DNA from: Cypionkella aquatica
GTDB taxonomy: Bacteria > Pseudomonadota > Alphaproteobacteria > Rhodobacterales > Rhodobacteraceae
Assembly (NCBI RefSeq): GCF_030161095.1
Contig: NZ_BSPP01000004.1
Coordinates: 248,001-312,000 of the forward strand
Reading direction: 5' to 3'
Length of the DNA: 64,000 bases
Both the position numbers and the translations under genes were made by a program. Numbering within the stretch: the first letter of the stretch is position 1; every line of letters begins with the position of its first letter. Below are positions 24,803 through 33,300 of this stretch, piece by piece. The notes beneath the pieces are model-generated. The model ran no database searches and had not been told where the DNA came from. It saw nothing but the letters and a program-made list of their open reading frames with translations.

Positions 24803-26848
24803 ATGCCCGCACCGCAAGACCTTCTACATTCGATCTTCGGCTTCCCCGGCTTTCGCCCGGGGCAGGAAGAGATTGTCGATGCGGTCATGGCGGGGCGTAA
24901 CACGTTGGCGATCATGCCGACGGGCGGCGGCAAATCCTTGTGTTTTCAACTGCCTGCGCTTTGCCGTGATGGGGTGACGGTGGTGATCTCGCCGCTGATT
25001 GCGCTGATGCGGGATCAAGTGCGGGCGTTGCGCGAAGCGGGGGTAGAGGCGGGCGCGCTGACTTCGGGCAACACCGAGGAAGAAACCGAAGATGTCTTTG
25101 CCGCGCTGGACGATGGCCGCCTGAAGCTGCTGTATATGGCACCCGAACGGTTGGCATCGGCGGCCACGCTGACACTGTTGCGGCGGATCAACTGCACGCT
25201 GATCGCGGTGGATGAGGCGCATTGCGTCAGCCAGTGGGGCCATGATTTCCGCCCGGATTACCTGCGCATTGGCGAATTGCGGCGCGCGCTGAACGTGCCG
25301 CTGGCGGCGTTTACTGCCACCGCAGACGAGGAAACCCGCGCCGAAATCATCACGCGGCTGTTCGACGGCAAAGCGCCGGAAAGCTTTCTGCGCGGCTTTG
25401 ACCGGCCGAATATCCATCTGGCTTTTGCCGTCAAGGACAGCCCGCGTGAGCAGATCTTGCGGTTTGCGGGGGCGCGGCGCGGTCAGTCCGGCATCGTCTA
25501 TTGTGCGACGCGGGCGAAAACTGAAACCTTGGCGCAGGCATTGAAGGCCGACGCCCACTCTGCCTGCTTTTACCACGGCGGCATGGATGCCGAGGACCGC
25601 CGCCGCGTCGAGATCCGCTTTCAGCAGGAAGACGGGCTGATCGTCGTCGCCACGGTGGCCTTTGGCATGGGCATCGACAAGCCCGATATCCGCTGGGTCG
25701 CGCATGCCGATCTGCCGAAATCCATCGAGGGCTATTATCAGGAAATCGGTCGCGCTGGCCGCGACAGCGCTCCGGCCGAGACGATGACGCTATATGGCCC
25801 CGATGATATTCGCCTGCGCCGCACCCAGATCGACGAAGGTGCTGCGCCTGCGGATCGCAAAGCCGCCGATCATGGCCGCCTGAACGCGCTGCTGGGTCTG
25901 GCCGAGGCGATGGCTTGTCGGCGGCAGGTCTTGCTGGGCTATTTTGGTGAAAGCGCCGAACCCTGCGGCAACTGCGATCTGTGCCAGCGCCCGGCGTTGC
26001 TGTTCGATGCGACCGATGCTGTGCGCAAGGCGTTGTCCGCGATGCTGCGCACCGGTGAGTGGTTCGGCGCGGGCCATCTGATTGATATTCTGACCGGCAA
26101 TGCCACACCCAAAGTGCGCGAGAAAGGCCATGACAGCCTGCCGACCTTTGCGGTTGGCCGCGATCTGTCCAAACCGGCTTGGGGTGCGGTGTTCCGGCAA
26201 ATGATGGGCCGCGATCTGGTTCGGCCTGACCCGGATCGGTTTGGCGCGCTGCGGATGACCGATGCCGCGCGCCCGATCCTGCGCGGCGAAGCCTCTATCA
26301 CGTTGCGGCGCGATACTGTGGACAAAGCCGTGCCGCGTGTTGCGATCAAAACCCAAGTGTCCGAGGAAAATAGCAGCCTGCTGTCGGCGCTGAAAGCCAA
26401 GCGCCGGGCCTTGGCCGAGGCTGCAGGCGTGCCCGCCTATGTGATCTTTGCTGATAAGACCCTGATTGAAATGGCAGAAATCCGCCCGGGCAATCTAGAC
26501 GCGATGATGGGTATTTCGGGGGTCGGGGCAAAAAAGCTGGAAAGCTATGGCGCTGCGTTTTTGCAGATTATCACCGGTGCCGCTGCCGCTCCGATGCATC
26601 CAGCGCGGCGTGCTTTGGCGGGGCGCGATGCGGGGGCGGTCTATGATCGGCTGTGCGAGGTGCAACTGCAACTTGCGCGCGGGCCGGATGGCATCGGCAA
26701 GCTGCTGTCCTGCACGCAATCCACCCTGCGACAGATTGCCGAACGCAGGCCCTCGACCCTTGGCGCGCTGGCCGATATTCAGGGCATGGGCGATTTGAAA
26801 GCTGACCGCTTTGGCGCGGCCTTTCTTGCGGTTCTGCAAGAGGGCTAG
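24803..26848 (+). CDS. recQ: ATP-dependent DNA helicase RecQ
   Basis: A 681-residue 3'-5' helicase that acts in recombination and repair of stalled forks. The Walker A motif MPTGGGKS has K44; the DEAH box appears as VDEAHCVSQWGHDFRPDY, and helicase motif VI as QEIGRAGRD. The RQC zinc cysteines are in CRRQVLLGYFG...CGNCDLC, followed by a winged-helix region. The C-terminal end has an HRDC-type helical domain (LKAKRRALAEAAGVPAYVIFADKTLIEMA) and a further similar segment near 650 (LSCTQSTLRQIAERRPSTLGALADIQGMG). The ATG at 24803 is taken; an in-frame TTG at 24785 is an alternative. Confidence 0.96.
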   Translation: MPAPQDLLHSIFGFPGFRPGQEEIVDAVMAGRNTLAIMPTGGGKSLCFQLPALCRDGVTVVISPLIALMRDQVRALREAGVEAGALTSGNTEEETEDVFAALDDGRLKLLYMAPERLASAATLTLLRRINCTLIAVDEAHCVSQWGHDFRPDYLRIGELRRALNVPLAAFTATADEETRAEIITRLFDGKAPESFLRGFDRPNIHLAFAVKDSPREQILRFAGARRGQSGIVYCATRAKTETLAQALKADAHSACFYHGGMDAEDRRRVEIRFQQEDGLIVVATVAFGMGIDKPDIRWVAHADLPKSIEGYYQEIGRAGRDSAPAETMTLYGPDDIRLRRTQIDEGAAPADRKAADHGRLNALLGLAEAMACRRQVLLGYFGESAEPCGNCDLCQRPALLFDATDAVRKALSAMLRTGEWFGAGHLIDILTGNATPKVREKGHDSLPTFAVGRDLSKPAWGAVFRQMMGRDLVRPDPDRFGALRMTDAARPILRGEASITLRRDTVDKAVPRVAIKTQVSEENSSLLSALKAKRRALAEAAGVPAYVIFADKTLIEMAEIRPGNLDAMMGISGVGAKKLESYGAAFLQIITGAAAAPMHPARRALAGRDAGAVYDRLCEVQLQLARGPDGIGKLLSCTQSTLRQIAERRPSTLGALADIQGMGDLKADRFGAAFLAVLQEG

Positions 26849-26884
26849 CGCCCATCCCAACCGAACATCGCGAAGGAACGCGCC

Positions 26885-27661
26885 TTGCTGACTGTCATTT
26901 CTCCGGCAAAACGCCTGAACGAAACTGCCCACAGCAGTGATTTTGCGCCAACGGTGCCGGATTTTGCCACAGATGCGCTGCGTCTGGCAAAAGTGGCGCG
27001 CGGGCTCAGCGTGCAGGACCTTTCCGCGCTGATGGATATTTCGCCGAGTTTGGCGCAGTTGAACCATGCCCGATTCAAAAGCTTTCGCGCGGATGCGGCG
27101 GGGCAGCCTGCTGCCTTTACCTTTGACGGCGATACCTATGCCGGGCTTGAAGCCCGCACGATGGGCCCCGATACGCTGATCTGGGCGCAGGGGCATTTGC
27201 GGATTTTGTCCGGGCTTTACGGGCTGTTGCGCCCATTGGATGTGATCCAGCCCTATCGCCTTGAAATGGGCAGCAAGCTTGCCAACCCCAAAGGCGCTGA
27301 TCTGTATGCCTATTGGGGCAGTAAAATTGCAAAGGCTTTGAACAATTTGGCCAGCGATCAGCAGACGCCGTTTCTGATCAACTGCGCCTCGGCAGAGTAT
27401 TTCGGGGCTGTGGATCTGCAGGCGCTGAAACTGACGGTGGTGACCCCGGTGTTTCTGGAGGAGCGCGACGGCGCGGCCAAGGTTGTCAGCTTTTGGGCCA
27501 AAAAGGCCCGCGGCGCGATGGCGCGGTTTATCAGCCAGCATCACCTGACCAACCCCGCCGATCTGCGCGGCTTTGATCTGGGGGGCTATACGTTCCGTGC
27601 CGCGCAATCTGACGCGACACGGCTGTTTTTCGCGCGCCAAGTGGCACAAGCGGCGGCTTAG
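26885..27661 (+). CDS. yaaA: Peroxide stress protein YaaA
   Basis: A 258-residue protein of the DUF328/UPF0246 family. E. coli YaaA lowers free iron under H2O2 stress and protects DNA. Family segments present: VISPAKRLNE at the start, HARFKSFRADAAGQPAAFTFDGDTYAGL, LRILSGLYGLLRPLDVIQPYRLEMGSKLANPKG, and FWAKKARGAMARF. It begins with TTG at 26885, with AAGGA about eight bases before. recQ ends 36 bases upstream on the same strand; recQ and yaaA both fit a DNA-damage setting. The gene ends against the convergent hybrid kinase (4-base overlap). Confidence 0.93.
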   Translation: MLTVISPAKRLNETAHSSDFAPTVPDFATDALRLAKVARGLSVQDLSALMDISPSLAQLNHARFKSFRADAAGQPAAFTFDGDTYAGLEARTMGPDTLIWAQGHLRILSGLYGLLRPLDVIQPYRLEMGSKLANPKGADLYAYWGSKIAKALNNLASDQQTPFLINCASAEYFGAVDLQALKLTVVTPVFLEERDGAAKVVSFWAKKARGAMARFISQHHLTNPADLRGFDLGGYTFRAAQSDATRLFFARQVAQAAA

Positions 27662-30201
27662 GCCGCTTGCTCGTCCGCCAGAATGGGGCGGGCAAAGACG
27701 GGGCAAAAGCCTGCCAAAGTCTGCGTGATCTCTGCCTTGCGCAGGGGTTTGGTCATGTAGCGGTCAATACCTGCGGCCAAGATGCCTTCTGAATCGCCGT
27801 CCAAAGCATGCGCGGTCAGCGCTACGATCGGAACATGGGTTTTGCCAGCTTCAAGCGCGCGAATGGCTTTTGCGGCGTCGCGGCCATCCATTTGGGGCAT
27901 GGAGATATCCATGAAGATCAGATCGGGCTTGAAGCTTTGGAACAGCGCCACGGCTTCAACGCCATTGTTGGCGAAGACGAGATCAATGTCGATGTGGCGG
28001 ACCATTTTCTGAAACACCAACTGGTTGGTCCGATTGTCCTCGGCCGCCAGCACACGCATTTGCCGCAGCGCGCCTTCCGGCAAGATTTCCACCGCCAAGG
28101 CCGGCTCGACAGCTTGAACAGCCAGCGATTGCAACCGCCGATACAGGTCGGCCCGCAAGATCGGCTTTTGCAGCGTTGCGGCCAGATGCTGCGCCCCCTC
28201 GCCTTCGCGCGCATTGGCGACGCTGGACGACAGCAGCAGGATCGGCGTTTCGATGCCCTTGGCGCGAATATGGCTGGCCAAAATCAGGCCATCCATCTCT
28301 GGCATTTCATGGTCGGTGATGATCGCATCAAAGCTGCTTTCGCCCAGCGCCAGCAACGCTTCGGCACCCGAGCGGCACAGCCGGACCTCGATGCCACAGG
28401 GCACGAGTTGACGTTCCAGAATGGTGCGGTTGATGAATTGATCATCGACCACCAGCACCCGCTTTACATTGATCGGCAAGCGCGGCTGCTCGGCGTCTTC
28501 GGCGATTGGCAGCGGGATACGGAAGCCAAAACACGCGCCTTTGCCAAGTTCACTGTCAACCCAGACCTCACCCTCCATCCGTTCGACCAAGCGCTTGGTG
28601 ATCGCGAGACCCAGACCCGTGCCTTCAAACTTGCGGTTCGACTGGCTTTCAACCTGATTGAACTCGCCAAAGATATGCGCCAGATTTTCGGCAGAGATGC
28701 CGATGCCGGTATCCTCGACCGTGACGTGCAGATCCTGACGCCCGTCTTCGCCATCAAGCCCGACGACACGGATCAGCACATGGCCTTTGTCGGTAAACTT
28801 GACCGCATTGCCAATCAGGTTGGTCAGAATCTGCCGCAAACGTCCTGGATCACCGATGTAGCGGGTGGGCAGGAACATATCGAAGTCGATCATCAGATCG
28901 AGCCCTTTTTCACGGGCGCGCGGTTGCAACAGCATGGTGATTTCGTGGATCGTGCGTTCCATATCAAAGGGTTCTGGATGCAGCGTCAATCGTTCTGCCT
29001 CGATCTTAGAGAAGTCGAGAATATCGTTGATGATCACCAAAAGCGCCTCACCCGACGAGCGGATGGTTTCCGCGAACAGCCGCTGTTCTTCGGACAATGC
29101 GGTGTCGCAGAGCAACTCTGCCATGCCAACAACCCCGTTCATGGGCGTGCGGATTTCGTGGCTCATGTTGGCGAGGAAGGCCGATTTGGCGCGGCTGGCG
29201 GCTTCTGCGGCGACACGCGCGGCTTCTAGCGCGACCTGCTGTTCTTTTAGATGGGTGATATCGACCCGCAACCCGACCCTGCCGCCATCTGGGGTGGCGT
29301 GATCTTGCGCTCTGATCCAGCGGCCGTCGGACAGTTGCTGTTCAACCGGCAGGCCGGGATTGCGATGCTGCGCCAAGCGGTCTGCCAGCCATTGGTCTTC
29401 CTGACCTATGGCGTCGCGGTGCTGGCCATGGCTGAGACCATAGCGCAGAATGTCTTCAAATTTCGCCCCCGGGATCATGGCGGCGGCAGAGACAGGGTAG
29501 ATGTCGCGGTAGTTCTGGTTGCAGGTCAAAAGCCGTTCCTCTCTGTCAAACAGCACGAATCCATCGGGAACCGCCTCAATCGCGGCCCAAATTCGCATTT
29601 GTTCGGTGATATCCAGCGCAAGGCTGACCATGTCGCCGTCGCGGGCGCGCTGATCGACCAAGCGAATCCAAGTGCCGTTCTTGAATTTTATCGTGATCGG
29701 GTCGATCACCTCGGTGTCCCAACGCGCCAGCATATCGGCCACCCAGACATCGGGCGTGCTGCCGCCAAGCTCGATCCTGCCACCCTCGGCCGCGATGCAA
29801 AGCAGATCGACATAGGGCAGGCCCGGCACGATTTGCGGGTCTTTGAACGCCGAAAGATAGGCGGAATTCGCGGCAACCAGCTGAAGGCCGGAATCGAACA
29901 CTGCAAAGCCGTCTTTGATGGTGTTGATGCTGTCCCACAACCGCCGCTCTGCCATCACGGCGACGGTATGGGCGCGGTCAAGGTCTTCGACAAAGCGCGA
30001 CTGCTGGCCCTTCAACTGCTCGGCCTCGGTCAAGGCGGATTTCACCACCTGACGCTGCTCGACAATCTGATCTGACAACGCGCGGGCATGCAGGCCAAGC
30101 TTGGCATTGGCCGCAAACAATTCGCGGCTTTTCTGTTCCAGCAGGCGTTCCGCCGCAAGCCGCGCGCGCCTTTCCTTTGCCAGCCTTTCCGCAAATTCCA
30201 T
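27658..30201 (-). CDS. PAS hybrid histidine kinase with two receiver domains
   Basis: An 847-residue cytoplasmic hybrid kinase without membrane segments. The order is an N-terminal coiled coil (AERLAKERRARLAAERLLEQKSREL), two PAS-like domains (near 100-200 and 215-320), HisKA with H348 ([15 protein letters not shown]), and an ATPase domain (NLIGNAVKFTDKG, VEDTGIGIS, GTGLGLAITKRLVE). A first receiver (VLVVDDQ, aspartate in ITDHEMPEMDG) and a second (VLAAEDN, aspartate in IFMDISMPQMDG, TAHA, TKP) follow. It lacks its own Hpt domain, so a separate phosphotransfer protein such as the one at 51611 would be needed. The start at 30201 precedes the coiled coil; an in-frame codon at 30261 is possible. 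The input is unknown. Confidence 0.9.
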   Translation of the reverse strand: MEFAERLAKERRARLAAERLLEQKSRELFAANAKLGLHARALSDQIVEQRQVVKSALTEAEQLKGQQSRFVEDLDRAHTVAVMAERRLWDSINTIKDGFAVFDSGLQLVAANSAYLSAFKDPQIVPGLPYVDLLCIAAEGGRIELGGSTPDVWVADMLARWDTEVIDPITIKFKNGTWIRLVDQRARDGDMVSLALDITEQMRIWAAIEAVPDGFVLFDREERLLTCNQNYRDIYPVSAAAMIPGAKFEDILRYGLSHGQHRDAIGQEDQWLADRLAQHRNPGLPVEQQLSDGRWIRAQDHATPDGGRVGLRVDITHLKEQQVALEAARVAAEAASRAKSAFLANMSHEIRTPMNGVVGMAELLCDTALSEEQRLFAETIRSSGEALLVIINDILDFSKIEAERLTLHPEPFDMERTIHEITMLLQPRAREKGLDLMIDFDMFLPTRYIGDPGRLRQILTNLIGNAVKFTDKGHVLIRVVGLDGEDGRQDLHVTVEDTGIGISAENLAHIFGEFNQVESQSNRKFEGTGLGLAITKRLVERMEGEVWVDSELGKGACFGFRIPLPIAEDAEQPRLPINVKRVLVVDDQFINRTILERQLVPCGIEVRLCRSGAEALLALGESSFDAIITDHEMPEMDGLILASHIRAKGIETPILLLSSSVANAREGEGAQHLAATLQKPILRADLYRRLQSLAVQAVEPALAVEILPEGALRQMRVLAAEDNRTNQLVFQKMVRHIDIDLVFANNGVEAVALFQSFKPDLIFMDISMPQMDGRDAAKAIRALEAGKTHVPIVALTAHALDGDSEGILAAGIDRYMTKPLRKAEITQTLAGFCPVFARPILADEQAA

Positions 30202-30383
30202 AGTTGATCCGATCCGCCACATTCTGCGCGTCAGGGTCTTGCTGCCCCGAGTCTTGAGCAATTTGGCGCAACAAAATGAATCCCTGATTAAGATGACAAG
30301 TTTCGTTGCCCAGATCAGATGGCTTGCCGAATCCGCACCACGCGCCCTACAGTCGTGGCACTGATTTCAGGAGGATTTTGCTT

Positions 30384-33300
30384 ATGTCGTTTGGATATGG
30401 TCGTTTTGTGCTGAACGCGGTTGCTGGTCTGTTCATGCTGGCGTCGATGCCCGTCATGGCGCAGGATCTGGTGCCCGCCAAGCGATTGGTGCTGAGTGAA
30501 AACACCGATATGCCGGGCGGTGACATTGCCTCGATCTTCGACACAACGCTTGAGGCCTGCCAGCGTGCCTGCCTGACAAACAAGCAATGCAAGGCCTTTA
30601 CCTTCAACACCCGCAACGGCTCGTGCTTTCCGAAATCAGCTGTTGGAGAGGCCGCTTCCTTTGCCGGGGCCTATTCCGGGGTGGTGCTGCAGTCTGAAGC
30701 CGGCGCTGAAGACCGTGCCAAGGCCCGCCGTGCAGAGCTGAACTTTGTGCAGGACTGGGAGTTGTCTGGTATCACCAGCCAAGCCGAGCAACTGGCCAAC
30801 ACCCACACCACCAACGGCTATTCCGCCGAAGATCATCTGAGCGCCGCCGCCGATGCAGAGGCAAATGGCGATGCAGCTTTGGCCAGCAATTACGCGGGCG
30901 CTGCGGTCAATCTGACCGATTCCGCCGCTGATTGGGCCGAATACGCGCGGCTGTTGCTGGTGGCTGGGCAGAATTCTGCCGACCAACAGCGCACATACCG
31001 CGAGCGCGCCTATTACGCCGCGGCCAATGCCTATCTGCGCGCCGACAACAAGGCGCAGCAACATTCGATCCTGCTGACCATGGGCGACGCGCTAGAGCAG
31101 ATCGACCGGGGCCGCGACAAAGTGCAGGCGTTGCGTCTGGCGCAAGCTTTGCAACCGCGCGATGACACTGGGCTGGCCTTGGATGATGCGATTGGCAAAT
31201 ACGGCTTTCGGATCGTCGATAATGTGGTGCAAACCGACACCGCCCGCCCGCGCATCTGCGTGAATTTCTCGGAAAATCTGGCGAAATCGGGCGTTGACTA
31301 TGCAAGCTATGTGCAGCTTGCCGATGCGGGTCTGACCGTCACCACGGACGGCTGGCAGCAGCTTTGCGTTGAAGGCGTTACCTTTGGCTCGCGCAATACC
31401 ATCACCTTCCGCGAGGGTCTGCCCGCCGCCGATGGTCAAACCTTGGCGAAATCCATCGACATCACCGCTTATGTCCGCGACCGCAATCCGGGCGTGCGCT
31501 TTGCGGGGCGCGGCTATGTGCTGCCGCGCTCGGGTACAGCATCGATTCCGGTCGAGACTGTGAACACCGAAAAGCTGGCGCTGTCGCTTTACCGCGTGAC
31601 GGATCGTAACCTTATGCGGTCGTTGCAGAATGGCTATCTGAGCGCGCCGCTGGCGGATTATCAGGAATACGATTTCTCGGATCAGATCGGCTCGGAAATC
31701 TGGAAAGGCGAAGGGGCGGTCAAGCAAGAGATCAACGTCGATGTCACCACCCGCCTGCCGCTGGATGAGGCGCTGAAGGGCCAGCCTCCGGGCGTCTATG
31801 CGTTGCGGGCCTCGGTGCCGGGCGTTGATCCCTACGTGGTGCCTGCGGGCTGGCAGTGGTTTGTGGTGTCTGATCTGGGCCTGACCACGATGTCGGGCGT
31901 GGATGGCTTGCATGTCTTCGTGCGCAGCCTTGGCACGGCGGCCGCAAAGGATGGCGTTTCGGTCGATCTTTTGTCCATCACCAATGAGATTTTGGCCTCG
32001 GCCAAGACCGATGCGCAGGGCTACGCCAAATTTGATGCGGGCTTGGCTTTGGGCACCGGTGGGCAAGCGCCCGCAATGATTGTGGTACGTGATGGCGACA
32101 CCGACCTTGCCTTCCTGTCGCTGACCGACCCCGAATTTGATCTTTCTGATCGCGGTGTGGCGGGGCGTGAAGCGGCCCCTCCGGTTGATGTGTTCCTGAC
32201 CACTGATCGCGGGGCCTACCGTGCCGGAGAAACCATCTATGCGACCGCCCTTAGTCGCGATGCGGAAACCTCGGCGATTGAAGGTCTGCCGCTGACCGCG
32301 ATCCTCAAGCGCCCGGATGGGGTGGAATATAGCCGCGCCCAGATGGCGGATGCAGGCGCAGGCGGCCATGTCTTTGCGCTGCCCGTTGGCGGAACTGCGC
32401 CGCGTGGGGTCTGGACGCTGGAGGTTTATGCCGATCTTGAAGCGGCGGCTTTGACCTCGCAAACCGTTCTGGTCGAAGACTTTTTGCCAGAACGTATCGA
32501 CTTTACCTTGGCACTGCCGGATCAACCGATCCGTTTGGGCGATGTGCCGCAGGTGACGGTGGACGCGAAATATCTGTTTGGCGCGCCGGGGGCTGATCTG
32601 GCGATTGAGGGCGAGGTTCTGCTGCGCGCCGCCAAAGAGCTGGAGGCTTGGCCGGGTTACGCCTTTGGCCGCTATGACGCGCCGTTTGATGCGCAACTGT
32701 CGTCGTTTGGCGACATCCGCACCGATGCTGACGGCAAGGCCGTTGTCGATCTGGCCCTGCCCGACGTCGAGGACCCCGGCCGCCCGCTGGAAATGCGCGC
32801 GACGGTGCGCGTGGCCGAAGGCTCGGGTCGCCCGGTAGAGCGTAAGATCAGCAAACTGTTGGCCCCTTCGTCCGATCTTATCGGCATCAAGCCGTTGTTC
32901 GCCGACGTGGTGCCAGAAGGCGCAGAGGCTACGTTCAACCTGATTGGCATTGATGCCGCCGCAAAAGCCGCGCCGATGAAAGTCAAATGGACGATCACCC
33001 GGATTGAGACGAATTATCAATGGTATCAAAACAGCGGCTCGTGGAATTGGGAACCTGTGACCAGCCGCAGCAAGGTGGCCGAAGGGACGGCAGATCTGGG
33101 CGCAGAGCCGACCAAGATCGCAGCCCCGGTGCAATGGGGCGAATATGAGGTGTTGGTAGAGCGCACCGATGGTGCTCCGGCGGCAAGCTCGACCAGCTTT
33201 TATGCGGGTTGGTATGCGCCCGCAGATGCCAGTGAATCCCCCGATACGCTGGAATTGTCGCTGGACAAACCCGCCTACAAGCCCGGCGATACCGCGACCT